A program made the position numbers and the translations under genes. A stretch of DNA of 64,000 bases, from contig NZ_CP108427.1 of assembly GCF_035982055.1 (NCBI RefSeq), positions 3,658,001 through 3,722,000 on the forward strand. Direction: 5' to 3'. This DNA comes from Streptomyces sp. NBC_01288. GTDB taxonomy: Bacteria; Actinomycetota; Actinomycetes; Streptomycetales; Streptomycetaceae. The notes under the pieces are model-generated. The model saw only the letters and a program-made list of their open reading frames with translations, was not told where the DNA came from and searched no databases. Each line of letters opens with the position of its first letter. Position 1 is the stretch's first letter. This document shows positions 16,456 to 24,759 of the stretch, piece by piece.

Positions 16456-16506
16456 CGTTCGCCTATGCGCCGTTGAGCTTCGGTCGTCTTGCGAGTGCAG
16501 GCGCGC

Positions 16507-16563
16507 CGTGGCTGGTCGCGCCCACGCGGCGGAGCCGCACATCGACACAGTCCCGCGCCCCTT
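16507..16563. repeat. Streptomyces intergenic repeat, copy B
   Basis: TGGCTGGTCGCGCCCACGCGGCGGAGCCGC followed by GACACAGTCCCGCGCCCC is a diverged version of the element at 12794-12856. It sits between two convergent genes. Confidence 0.65.
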
Positions 16564-16587
16564 GGCGGAACTGCGCTGGCCTGCGTT

Positions 16588-17202
16588 TTACAGCCAGCCC
16601 TTCTCTCTCGCGATCCGTACCGCTTCCGCCCTGTTCCTCACCGCCAGTTTCTGGATCGCTGTCGACAGGTAGTTGCGGACCGTGCCCTGGGACAGATGAA
16701 GGGCCTTGGCCAGTTCCGCGTTCGTCGAACCGTCCGCCGCCGCCCGCAGCACCTCGCGCTCGCGGTCGGTCAGCGGGTTGGCCCCCTCCGCCAGGGCCGC
16801 TGCCGCCAACGTGGGGTCGATGACCCGCTCCCCCGCGAGGACCTTCCGTACCGCTTCGGCGAGTTGGGCCGCGGGGGCGTCCTTCACCAGGAAGGCGTCC
16901 GCTCCCGCTTCCATCGCGCTGCGGAGGTAGCCGGGGCGGCCGAAGGTCGTGAGGACGACCAGCTTCACCTCGGGGAGCGCCTTGTGGAGTTGGGCCGCCG
17001 CCTCGATGCCCGTGCAGCCCGGCATCTCGATGTCGAGGAGGGCCACGTCCACGGTGTGCTGTCGTGCCGTCGCCAACACCTCGTCGCCGCGGGCCACTTG
17101 GGCGACGACCTCGATGTCGTCCTCCAGGCCGAGCAGTGCGGCCAGTGCCTCGCGGACCATCGACTGGTCCTCGGCGAGGAGGACCTTGATCGTACGGCTC
17201 AT
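16588..17202 (-). CDS. LuxR-family (NarL/DesR-like) response regulator
   Basis: A 204-residue two-component regulator. The receiver domain is residues 1-120: acidic pocket LLAEDQ, phosphoacceptor Asp in VDVALLDIEMPG (about residue 55), and the conserved Lys in FLVKDAP. The C-terminal LuxR HTH is residues ~140-200, NPLTDREREVLRAAADGSTNAELAKALHLSQGTVRNYLS in outline. Its ATG at 17202 overlaps the kinase stop (ATGA). It most likely controls the four-gene operon it ends; a palindrome at 20134-20147 is a candidate binding site. Confidence 0.93.
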   Translation of the reverse strand: MSRTIKVLLAEDQSMVREALAALLGLEDDIEVVAQVARGDEVLATARQHTVDVALLDIEMPGCTGIEAAAQLHKALPEVKLVVLTTFGRPGYLRSAMEAGADAFLVKDAPAAQLAEAVRKVLAGERVIDPTLAAAALAEGANPLTDREREVLRAAADGSTNAELAKALHLSQGTVRNYLSTAIQKLAVRNRAEAVRIAREKGWL

Positions 17203-18413
17203 GCGGGCGATCCTACGTCCGTCGAGGTGGCCGGGGCGTCGGCGGGCACCCGCGCCACCAGCCGGAAGCCGTGTTTGAGGCGGGTCGCCTCCAGGGAACC
17301 GCCGGCCTTCTCCAGGCGCTCGGTGAGGCCGGTCAGACCGTTGCCGGGGCCCTTGCCGGAGCCGCCCGAGCCGTTGTCCTCGACGGAGAGTTCGAGCATC
17401 GGGCCGTCCAGGGTCTGGCGCCGGACCAGTTCCACCACGCAGCGCTGGGCGCCGCTGTGCCGTACGACGTTCGTGATCGCCTCGCGCAGGGCCCAGGCCA
17501 GGGCCGACTCGCTCTCCTTGGACACGGCGGTCAGGTCCGGTTCCGCGGGGAGGTCCGCGATGACGCCCGCCGCAGTCAACGCGACCTGCGCGCCCGCGAG
17601 TTCGCCGGCCAGGCGGGGGCGGCGGTAGCCGGTGACGGCCTCGCGGACGTCCACCAGGGCCTGGCGGCTGACCTGTTCGATGTCGGCGACCTGCTGGGCC
17701 GCCTTGTCGGGGTGGTCGGGGAGCATCCGGCCGGCCAGTTCGCTCTTCAGGGTGATCAAAGACAAGGAGTGGCCCAGCAGGTCGTGCAGGTCGCGGGCGA
17801 GCCTCAACCGCTCCTCGTTCGCGGCCAGTTGGGCGACCGTGGCGCGGGCCTTGCGCAACTCGACCGTCGTGCGCACGAGTTGCCGTACACCTGTCATCGA
17901 ATAGCCCACCAGCAGCACGATCAGGAACAGGCCCCAGGCGTCGTCCAGGTCGTCGACGAACCAGCCCGCCAGCATCATCGCGGCGGTGGTCAGCGGGATC
18001 GTCCAGTACGCGGCGGTCAGGGGGAGGGTGACCCCGCAGGTGACGGAGACGTACACGAAGAGGCCGAGCCAGGAGTCGCCGAGGCTGAGGGCCAGCGTGA
18101 CGGCCAGTACCCACAGCACGGCGACCATGGCGCCGACGAGCCAGCCGGAGTAGGGGCGGCCCATGGTGCGGAAGACGACCGCCAGGTAGATCCCGGTGAA
18201 GGCCACCAGGCCCGCCCAGCCGGCCGTCGTGGCCGCGGTGGTGTGGTGGTCGGCCAGCAGGTCCTGCACGGGTGCGCCGAGGAAGACCAGCCAGGGCAGG
18301 ATCCACACCAGTTTGCGCAGCACCTCGCCCCGGTCGCGGGGCGGCTGTCCGATCCGGATCAGCCGCTCCACCCTGGCCTTCTCCGGCAGCGGGTCCTCGG
18401 TCATCGCGCTCAC
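17199..18413 (-). CDS. DesK-like sensor histidine kinase
   Basis: A 404-residue HisKA_3-family kinase. The N-terminal half has about five to six hydrophobic segments (residues ~28-160) with almost no external loop, as in membrane-fluidity sensor DesK. The phosphoacceptor box is RLRLARDLHDLLGHSLSLIT. The HATPase domain carries REAITNVVRHSG (N box) and VEDNGSGGSGKGPGNGLTGL (G boxes). The GTG at 18413 overlaps the permease stop as GTGA. An ATG three codons later is the alternative. The signal is not known; detection of membrane state or of the exporter substrate is inferred. Confidence 0.92.
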   Translation of the reverse strand: MSAMTEDPLPEKARVERLIRIGQPPRDRGEVLRKLVWILPWLVFLGAPVQDLLADHHTTAATTAGWAGLVAFTGIYLAVVFRTMGRPYSGWLVGAMVAVLWVLAVTLALSLGDSWLGLFVYVSVTCGVTLPLTAAYWTIPLTTAAMMLAGWFVDDLDDAWGLFLIVLLVGYSMTGVRQLVRTTVELRKARATVAQLAANEERLRLARDLHDLLGHSLSLITLKSELAGRMLPDHPDKAAQQVADIEQVSRQALVDVREAVTGYRRPRLAGELAGAQVALTAAGVIADLPAEPDLTAVSKESESALAWALREAITNVVRHSGAQRCVVELVRRQTLDGPMLELSVEDNGSGGSGKGPGNGLTGLTERLEKAGGSLEATRLKHGFRLVARVPADAPATSTDVGSPA

Positions 18414-19150
18414 GCCTTCAGCGTGTCCTTCCGGTACAGCCACGCCGCCCCGCCCGCGAACAGGGCGAAGTAGACGACGAGGAGGGTGACGTCCTTGGCA
18501 TGAGGCGACTGACTCTGCTCGATCGCCTGACCGAGGGCAGCGTACGCGTGGGTGGGCAGCCACTTCGCGATGTCCTGCAACCAGGTCGGGAACGTCGTCG
18601 CGGGCATCCACAGGCCGCCCAGCATCGACAGTCCGAAGTACGTGATCATCGTGATCGGCCGGACCGCGTCCCCGCTCGCCATGTACCCGATGGCCACCCC
18701 GAGCGCCGCGAAGACCAGGCTCCCGGCCCAGATCGCGCCGGTCAGCGCGAGCCACTGCCAGGCGTCCAGCCGTACGTCCTTCACGGTCGCGGCGACGATG
18801 AAGACGACGATGATGGAGGGCAGGCTGACCACCGCGGCGCTGGCCGTCTTCGCGATGACATAGCCGCGGCCCGGCAGCGTGGTGAGCCTCAACTGCCGTA
18901 CCCAGCCGCTCTCCCGCTCCTTCGCGATGCGCTCGCTGTTGCCCATCAGGACGGCGGTCAGGGCGCCGAAGGAGGCCATCGAGACCATCATGTAGGTGGC
19001 GACCGTCAGGCCCGTGCCGTCGATCTTGTCCGTGCCGCCGGCGCTGCCCGCGATCAGCAGGAACAGGGCCGACGGGTAGATCACCGAGAAGAACAGGAAC
19101 TTGCGGTTGCGCAGGGCGCGGGTGAGTTCCAGTTTGATCAGGCTGTTCAT
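18410..19150 (-). CDS. ABC-2 type exporter permease
   Basis: A 246-residue six-helix ABC-2 membrane protein. It starts MNSLIKLELTRALRNRKFLF, typical of these permeases, and has a central PGRGYVIAKTASAAVVSLPSI segment and the YFGLSMLGGLWMP-like motif near residue 185. The ATG overlaps the ATPase stop (ATGA) and the gene end overlaps the kinase start. The arrangement ATPase-permease-DesK-DesR is common in Firmicutes and actinomycetes. The exported substrate is unknown, with lipids, drugs or peptides all possible. Confidence 0.9.
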   Translation of the reverse strand: MNSLIKLELTRALRNRKFLFFSVIYPSALFLLIAGSAGGTDKIDGTGLTVATYMMVSMASFGALTAVLMGNSERIAKERESGWVRQLRLTTLPGRGYVIAKTASAAVVSLPSIIVVFIVAATVKDVRLDAWQWLALTGAIWAGSLVFAALGVAIGYMASGDAVRPITMITYFGLSMLGGLWMPATTFPTWLQDIAKWLPTHAYAALGQAIEQSQSPHAKDVTLLVVYFALFAGGAAWLYRKDTLKA

Positions 19151-20082
19151 GACTGCTTGGCCTCCTCGGCGGCGGTGATGGCGACGAAGGCCTGCTCCAG
19201 GCCGAGCCCGGCGACTTCGAGGTTGCGGGGGTAGACGCCGAGGCCGTAGAGCGCGTGGACGGTCGCGTCGGCGTCGGTGGACTGGATGCGGATCGTGGAG
19301 CCGGAGATGTCGATGCTGGTGAGGAACGGCAGGGACCGCAGCGGGGTCTCGTCGATCTCGCCCTCCAGGTCGAAGGCGACCTTGCGCGCTCCGGCCTTCG
19401 CCTTGATCTCGGCGGCGGTGCCGTCCGCGAGCAGCCGGCCGCGGTGCAGGACCAGCACGCGGTCCGCGATGGCGTCGGCCTCTTCGAGGTAGTGGGTGGC
19501 GAAGAGGACCGTACGGCCCTGGTCGGCCTGTTCGCGCATGGTGGCCCAGAAGGCCTGACGGGCGGTGACGTCCATGCCGGTGGTCGGCTCGTCGAGGACG
19601 ATCAGGTCGCTGTCGCCCGCGGTCGCGAGGGCGAAGCGGACCCGCTGGGCCTGGCCGCCGGAGAGCTTGTTGACCTTGCGGTCGGCGATCTGCGCGATTC
19701 CCGCACGGGCGATGACGTCCGCGACCTTGTACGGCTTGGGGTGCAAGTCGCAGGCCAGCCGGACCAGTTCACCGACGGTGACCTCGTCCATCAGCCCGCC
19801 GCTCTGCAGCATCGCGCCCACCCGCCCGGCGACGATGGCCTCCCGCGGGCTGGTCCCGAAGACGCTGACCGTGCCGCGGTCGGCCTGCTTGAGCCCGAGC
19901 AGCAGATCCAGGGTGGTCGACTTCCCGGCCCCGTTCGGCCCCAGCAGGGCCACCGTCTCCCCCGGGTGCAGCACGAGCGACAGCCCGTCGACGGCCCGGA
20001 CCTCGCCGTAGCTCTTGCTCACCTGATCGAACCCGACCACCGCCGTGGTCGCGGTCCCCGCTGTTGTCGTCATGCCACCCAT
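19147..20082 (-). CDS. ABC exporter ATP-binding subunit
   Basis: A 311-residue ATPase of the DrrA/CcmA group. Walker A is LLGPNGAGKST, the signature is KLSGGQAQRVRFALAT, Walker B is DLIVLDEPTTGMD, and the switch His is in FATHYLEEAD. A C-terminal ~80-residue extension (residues ~230-311) is typical of drug/antibiotic exporters. The start is uncertain between ATG 20082 and ATG 20073. It is the first gene of the operon, with a palindrome 52 bp upstream. Confidence 0.92.
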   Translation of the reverse strand: MGGMTTTAGTATTAVVGFDQVSKSYGEVRAVDGLSLVLHPGETVALLGPNGAGKSTTLDLLLGLKQADRGTVSVFGTSPREAIVAGRVGAMLQSGGLMDEVTVGELVRLACDLHPKPYKVADVIARAGIAQIADRKVNKLSGGQAQRVRFALATAGDSDLIVLDEPTTGMDVTARQAFWATMREQADQGRTVLFATHYLEEADAIADRVLVLHRGRLLADGTAAEIKAKAGARKVAFDLEGEIDETPLRSLPFLTSIDISGSTIRIQSTDADATVHALYGLGVYPRNLEVAGLGLEQAFVAITAAEEAKQS

Positions 20083-20133
20083 CGTGGCCGCCGGGGGCCG
20101 GTGCCCGGCAGTGTCGGCGGTCCGGTGTGCCGC

Positions 20134-20147
20134 ATGACAGATGTCAT
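20134..20147. promoter_or_regulatory. Palindromic operator candidate for the LuxR-type regulator
   Basis: ATGACA-GA-TGTCAT is a perfect palindrome located 52 bp upstream of the first ABC gene and just past the terminator of the preceding gene. Dyads of this size and position are usual for NarL/LuxR-type response regulators that autoregulate their operon. The assignment to this regulator is inference. Confidence 0.6.
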
Positions 20148-20171
20148 AGGGCGGGGCGGATGTCCTACGAC

Positions 20172-20207
20172 GAAGGGGCACTCGGCGCGGTGCCGGGTGC
20201 CCCTCGT
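20172..20207 (-). terminator. Hairpin after the peptidoglycan-binding protein gene
   Basis: AGGGGCAC (20174-20181) pairs with GTGCCCCT (20197-20204), with GGC/GCC pairing inside the loop. It lies 15 bp beyond the stop of the 20222-22861 gene and before the promoter of the ABC-kinase operon, so it separates the two transcription units. Confidence 0.75.
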
Positions 20208-20221
20208 TCGGTCGTCGTGCG

Positions 20222-22861
20222 CTAGCTGGGGTTCGTGACGATGGTCCCGACCCGGTCGGTCTTGCTGATCAGGGCCTGCCGCAGGGCGCCGTAGACGTCC
20301 TGCGGGGTGACGGCCGTCTTCTGGCCGGTGGCCCGGGTGATCGTCACGCCGTCGAAGGTGCTGCCGTAGAGCGTCTTGAGGGCGGCCAGGTCGGGGCTGT
20401 CGGTGAGCTTGCCGTTGACGGCCTTCACCCTGAGGAACTTCCACAGGGATTTGTTCGGGCTCAGCGGCAGGGTGACGCCGGTGTCCGTCTTGACCGTGAC
20501 GAGGGCGGACATCGCGGGCTTCGCGAAGGCCTTCATCTCGCGGTCGACCTCGGCGTTCGAGACCGTCGGCTGCTTGGTGGTCGTCGGGACCGTCACCGCG
20601 GTGGCCGTCCCGGTCTCCACCTCGGTCCGGTACGCCTCCTCGACGGCGTCGGTGGACGCGGCCGCGTCGATCGCCTTGCCCGCCTTGCCGTAGACGGCGA
20701 CCGCCTTGCCGGAGGTGAACTGGATCGTGCCCTCGGTGACCGCGCCGGAGCCGGAGCCGCCGCCGAGGTCGGAGAGGGCCGCGTGCAGCTTCTCCTCGTC
20801 GACCGGCATGACCGGGGCGACGACCCGGTGCTGGCCGAAGAGCGAGCCGATCACGGAGACCGGGTTGTAGTCGCTGGTGGCGGCCGAGCTGACGGTGGCC
20901 GTGGTGTCGAACTGGAGCCCCGCCTGGTCCGGCTTGAGCGAGACCGTCTTGCCGCCGACCGACAGCTTCAGCGGCTTGTTCACGCGGTCGCCGAACGCGT
21001 CGTCGAGCTTCTTGACGGCGTCGTCACGGGTGCCGCCGCCGATGTCGAGGCCGAGCACGGTGGTGCCCTTGGGCACGTCGGTGTGGTTCATCAACAGGCC
21101 CGCGCAGTAGGCGCCGCCGCCGATGACGATCACACCGACGCAGAGCAGGACCAGTTTGCTGCGGCCCTTCTTCTTTTTCTTCGCGCTCTTGCCGGTGTTC
21201 TTGGCCGCGGCGGGCGCGCTCTGCGCCGCACCGGGCTCGGGCTGCTTCGGGGGCGTGTGCGGGAGCGGTCCGTCCGGGTGGGTGCCCGGGCCGAACGGCG
21301 AGTTCCCCGCACCCGGGATGACCGGCATACCGCTGGTGACGGTGTGTCCGGAGACCTGGTCGGCGGGGGCACCGTAGCCGGGGCCACCGGGTTCGGGGGC
21401 CGGCTTCTGCGGGGTGAGGATCGCGGTGTCGTCGCTGAGACCGCCGCCGGGGATCATGCCAGGGAGGCTCGCGCCGCCGGGGCCCATGCCCTGGCCACCG
21501 GGTCCCATGCCGGGACCGCCAGGGACAGTGCCCGGTCCGCCAGGACCCGCGCCGGGACCGCCGGGGCCTGCGCCAGGACCGGCAGGGCCCCTGCCGCGAC
21601 CGCCGCCGTGCCGGCCGGAGGACGCACCCGGGGCGCCGGGACCACCAGGACCACCCGGTCCGGCGAATCCACCGGGACCGCCAGGCCCACCGGCGCCGTT
21701 CGTGCCGCCCGGTCCAGGTCCGTCGGCGTAACCGCTCAGCGCGCTGGGCGCGCCCGGTGCTCCGCCGCCCATGGAGCCGGGCGGGAGCATCAGGCCGTTG
21801 CCGGTGACCGGACCACCGGTCGGGCCCGCGGGGCCCTCGGGACCACCCGGACCGCCGCGCCCGTTCGGGCCGTTGAAACCGTTGGGGCCGCCCGGACCAC
21901 CGGGACCGCCCGGGCCTCCGGGGCCCATGCCCTGGCCGTTCGGCCCGGGGAACTGTTCGGCTCGCCCGCCGGGGCCGTTGCCCCCGGGGAAGCCGCCCAG
22001 CTCGCCCTGGCCGTTGGGCTCGGGGTAACCACCCTGGCCGCCCTGGGCGTTGGGCCCGGGGTAACCGCCCTGCTGTCCGTTGTCCGAGAAGTACGGCAGG
22101 TCGTCGCGGCGGGGTTCGCCGGGGCCGCCGTTGGGGCCGCCGCCGTTCGGGCGCGGCCCGTTGCCGGCCGCCAGTGCTTCCGTCACGTCGAAGGAACCCG
22201 TGCCGCCACCGTGCCCGGGGGCGACGGGTCCGGCGCCGGTGGCGCCGCCGATTCCGGCGCCGTTCGTACCGCCGCCGTTCGCGCCGGCCTGACGGGCGGC
22301 GCTCGTCACGTTCATGCCGCCGACCACACCGCCGGGACGACCGGCACCCGGCCGGCCCGCACCGGGGGCACCGGGCGCTCCGGCAGCGGGCGCACTCGGG
22401 GTGCCAGCGGCCGAACCACCGGGAATCCCGGCGCCGTTGGTGCCGCCACCGCCCTGACCGCCCTTCGCGGGGCCGGACTTGCGGGGTGCGAACCAGTCGC
22501 TCGTCTTCTCCTCGGCGCCGGGCAGCGCGAGTTCGGTGGACGGCTCGGCGACGCCGCCCGTGGGCAGCGCGGAACTCGGCAGCTGTACCTCGGCGGTGGT
22601 GGATCCGTCGCCGGACCCGGTGTCCGCGACGGGCGTGCGCACGACGACAGGCGGAATGGGCCGCGAACCGGGGATGTTGATCCGGATCCGGGTCGTCAGC
22701 GTCGTCTCGGTCTTGCGTTCCTCCGGCTGCGCGGCCGAACGCCCCGTATCCGTACGGTCGTCGGAAGCCGCCGGCGTCCCGTACGGCGGGGTCCCCGAGG
22801 GGTAAGCGGCTCCGCCGCGCCCGTCGGGCCCGGAGGACGGAGTGTCAGTTTCACGACTCAA
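20222..22861 (-). CDS. Type II membrane protein with collagen-like Gly/Pro-rich cytoplasmic region and external peptidoglycan-binding (PG_binding_4) domain
   Basis: An 879-residue protein starting at TTG 22861 (GGGAGAA ahead). Residues 1-60 are polar. Residues ~100-520 are extremely rich in Gly, Pro, Ala and Asn with collagen-like GPGGPGGPGGP tracts. KKKKKGRSKLVLLCVGVIVIGG near residue 575 is the basic anchor and transmembrane helix. The external ~280 residues hold a domain of the type seen beside VanW/YkuD proteins (GTTVLGLDIGGGTRDDAVKKL, VSLKPDQAGLQFDTTATV). No catalytic YkuD Cys/His motif is seen, so it probably binds rather than cuts peptidoglycan. An in-frame extension to 22975 lacks a ribosome-binding site. 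Confidence 0.82.
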   Translation of the reverse strand: MSRETDTPSSGPDGRGGAAYPSGTPPYGTPAASDDRTDTGRSAAQPEERKTETTLTTRIRINIPGSRPIPPVVVRTPVADTGSGDGSTTAEVQLPSSALPTGGVAEPSTELALPGAEEKTSDWFAPRKSGPAKGGQGGGGTNGAGIPGGSAAGTPSAPAAGAPGAPGAGRPGAGRPGGVVGGMNVTSAARQAGANGGGTNGAGIGGATGAGPVAPGHGGGTGSFDVTEALAAGNGPRPNGGGPNGGPGEPRRDDLPYFSDNGQQGGYPGPNAQGGQGGYPEPNGQGELGGFPGGNGPGGRAEQFPGPNGQGMGPGGPGGPGGPGGPNGFNGPNGRGGPGGPEGPAGPTGGPVTGNGLMLPPGSMGGGAPGAPSALSGYADGPGPGGTNGAGGPGGPGGFAGPGGPGGPGAPGASSGRHGGGRGRGPAGPGAGPGGPGAGPGGPGTVPGGPGMGPGGQGMGPGGASLPGMIPGGGLSDDTAILTPQKPAPEPGGPGYGAPADQVSGHTVTSGMPVIPGAGNSPFGPGTHPDGPLPHTPPKQPEPGAAQSAPAAAKNTGKSAKKKKKGRSKLVLLCVGVIVIGGGAYCAGLLMNHTDVPKGTTVLGLDIGGGTRDDAVKKLDDAFGDRVNKPLKLSVGGKTVSLKPDQAGLQFDTTATVSSAATSDYNPVSVIGSLFGQHRVVAPVMPVDEEKLHAALSDLGGGSGSGAVTEGTIQFTSGKAVAVYGKAGKAIDAAASTDAVEEAYRTEVETGTATAVTVPTTTKQPTVSNAEVDREMKAFAKPAMSALVTVKTDTGVTLPLSPNKSLWKFLRVKAVNGKLTDSPDLAALKTLYGSTFDGVTITRATGQKTAVTPQDVYGALRQALISKTDRVGTIVTNPS

Positions 22862-23011
22862 GGCAGGTTCTCCCGGTTGGCTCCGCCGCCCGACACCCAC
22901 GGGCGACTCGGCGGCGCGCACCACCATACTGGCCACTTCTTGGCGGTATCCCACGGCCGCTGGGGAAACCCACACCGGACTCGCACGCGCGCGTCACCGC
23001 GAAGTGGTACG

Positions 23012-23431
23012 TCACTTGCCAAGTCGGACGTCAGGGCTGGTTGGTTGCCGCCCCAAACCCAACGTGGCACAGATCACAGCTACGGCCATCCCGCCGAGCA
23101 GGAACAGATAGGAACCGACTCCCGCGCCGAAGAGGAAGTCTCCTTCCGGGCGGCTGGCGGTGAGCAGGATGACGGCGACCATCCAGCCGGCGGCGGGCGC
23201 CACGGCACCGCCCCGGCCCTGGGTCGCTCTCGCCCCGCCGACGAACGCCCCGGCCGCTCCCGCGAGCGCGAGCAGCAGGCCGCCCGGGAACCACGCGGCC
23301 TGCACCAGCGCCCCCGCCGCCCCGACGACAGCGCCGAGCACGAAGAGTCCGAGGTAGGCCGACACCCGCAACGCGGACGGCCGTTGCAGCGGCTGCGCGA
23401 GCAGACTCCCGCCGTTGGTGGCGCTCATCAC
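23012..23431 (-). CDS. Four-helix small membrane protein (DUF6113-like), coupled to mshB
   Basis: A 139-residue membrane protein with about four hydrophobic helices: YLGLFVLGAVVGAAGALVQA, GGLLLALAGAAGAFVGG, AAGWMVAVILLTA and YLFLLGGMAVAVICATLGLG. It has no enzymatic motif. The GTG at 23431 overlaps the mshB stop (GTGA), with an ATG directly after it as the second choice. This linkage to mshB is common in streptomycetes. Function is unknown. Confidence 0.85.
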   Translation of the reverse strand: MMSATNGGSLLAQPLQRPSALRVSAYLGLFVLGAVVGAAGALVQAAWFPGGLLLALAGAAGAFVGGARATQGRGGAVAPAAGWMVAVILLTASRPEGDFLFGAGVGSYLFLLGGMAVAVICATLGLGRQPTSPDVRLGK

Positions 23432-24324
23432 AGGCCCAGCCCTTCGAAGAGGTCGGTCTCGGGCGCCCCACCGGGTACCCCGTGCACCAACTCGTAGTAC
23501 TCGGTGGTGAATACAGGCTGCGCGAGATGGTTGGAGAGCACGAAATACGGCTGTTCCGGGGCCACTTCGATCTGCGTGGCGTGCGCGCGCAGCGCGGCGG
23601 TCTTGGCGGCGGCGTACGCGGTGCCGTCGACCGCGGCGGTGATCCGCCCGTCGTCCACGACTCCCGGCACGTCGTCCACGGCGGCCGATGCGGCGAAGGG
23701 CAGCTCCGGCAGCGCGTCACCCAGCCGCGCGAAGCCTTCCTCCACGACGGTCCGGGGGACGCGGTTCCAGTAGACCTTGGCGATCGACTGCCCTGCGTCC
23801 GCGGCGAGTTCGGCCGCGCGCATGGCCACGCGGTGGGCCTGGATGTGGTCCGGGTGGCCGTAGCCGCCGTCGGGGTCGTAGGTGACGAGAACCTGCGGAC
23901 GCACCTCACTAATGATCTCGACGAGATGTCCGGCGGCCTCGTCGACGTCGGCCCGCCAGAAGCAGGAGGGATCGTCGTTGTCCGAGGTGCCCATCATCCC
24001 GGAGTCCCGGTATCTGCCGGGGCCGCCCAGGAAGCCGTGGTCCGTGACCCCGAGCGCCTTCATGGCGGCGGTGAGCTCGCGCTCCCGCTCCTCGGCCAGT
24101 CCGGCGCCCGACAGATGCCGCAGCGCGGGCGGGATGACCTCGCCGCGCTCTCCGAGGGTGCACGTGATCAGCGTCACGTGGGCACCCTCGGCCGCGTACT
24201 TGGCCATCGTCGCGCCGTTGTTGATCGACTCGTCGTCCGGGTGCGCGTGCACCAGCAGCAGACGACGAGCGCAGCGAGATGGGGGTCCCCCCGCCCGCAG
24301 GGTGGGGGAGGGCAGTTCCGTCAT
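23428..24324 (-). CDS. mshB: Mycothiol biosynthesis deacetylase MshB
   Basis: A LmbE-like zinc-dependent deacetylase of 298 residues that converts GlcNAc-inositol to GlcN-inositol in mycothiol synthesis. Zinc ligands are visible in HAHPDDESINNG (AHPDD) and GYGHPDHIQAH. GFLGGPGRYRDSGMMG is typical of MshB and separates it from the related amidase Mca. The N-terminus is odd: between MTELP and LLLVHAHPDD there are about 15 residues (SPTLRAGGPPSRCARR) encoded by sequence that looks like a Streptomyces intergenic repeat (24264-24311). Normally the HAHPDD motif lies nearer the start. Confidence 0.93.
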   Translation of the reverse strand: MTELPSPTLRAGGPPSRCARRLLLVHAHPDDESINNGATMAKYAAEGAHVTLITCTLGERGEVIPPALRHLSGAGLAEERERELTAAMKALGVTDHGFLGGPGRYRDSGMMGTSDNDDPSCFWRADVDEAAGHLVEIISEVRPQVLVTYDPDGGYGHPDHIQAHRVAMRAAELAADAGQSIAKVYWNRVPRTVVEEGFARLGDALPELPFAASAAVDDVPGVVDDGRITAAVDGTAYAAAKTAALRAHATQIEVAPEQPYFVLSNHLAQPVFTTEYYELVHGVPGGAPETDLFEGLGL

Positions 24325-24347
24325 GGACCCACCCTAAAGGCGAGCCG

Positions 24348-24542
24348 TCAGAACTTGATGCTGCCGATCATGCTCGCGATGTTCGTCGTGAGATCGCTGA
24401 TCGTGGGCGCGATGGTCGAGGAGGCCAGATAGAACCCGAGGAGGACACAGACGACCGCGTGTCCGCCCTTCAGCCCTGATTTCCTGACCAGAAGGAAGAC
24501 GACGATCGCCAGCAGCACCACCGCCGAAATCGAGAGTGCCAC
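24348..24542 (-). CDS. Small two-helix membrane protein, unknown function
   Basis: A 64-residue hydrophobic protein from the GTG at 24542, preceded by GGAGGTGAG. It has two membrane segments: ISAVVLLAIVVFLLV and GHAVVCVLLGFYLASSTI, followed by a TISDLTTNIASMIGSIKF tail. Similar small proteins occur widely in streptomycetes. It precedes mshB by 23 bp and may share its transcript. Confidence 0.75.
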   Translation of the reverse strand: MALSISAVVLLAIVVFLLVRKSGLKGGHAVVCVLLGFYLASSTIAPTISDLTTNIASMIGSIKF

Positions 24543-24759
24543 GGCGGCTCACCTCCAATGATCCCAGGGACTAGGGGGGGGTCGGACTATGGGGGCAATG
24601 GATCCATGGGGTGGATCCGCAGCGCACATCGGTAGAGCAAATCCATACAGGAGCCAGCGGGTTCATACCCACGCAGCGCTAGTGATCATAACTATCCGCG
24701 CTCGCGCATCGCTCGGCGCACAGCCGCACAAGGGGGCGCATGGCCAATATGGTCGGGGC

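Noticed and set aside
20783..23497. Plus-strand open frame of about 900 codons
   Set aside because: Shadow of the Gly/Pro-rich peptidoglycan-binding protein and its neighbours; composition is the complement of those codons and no motif is present.
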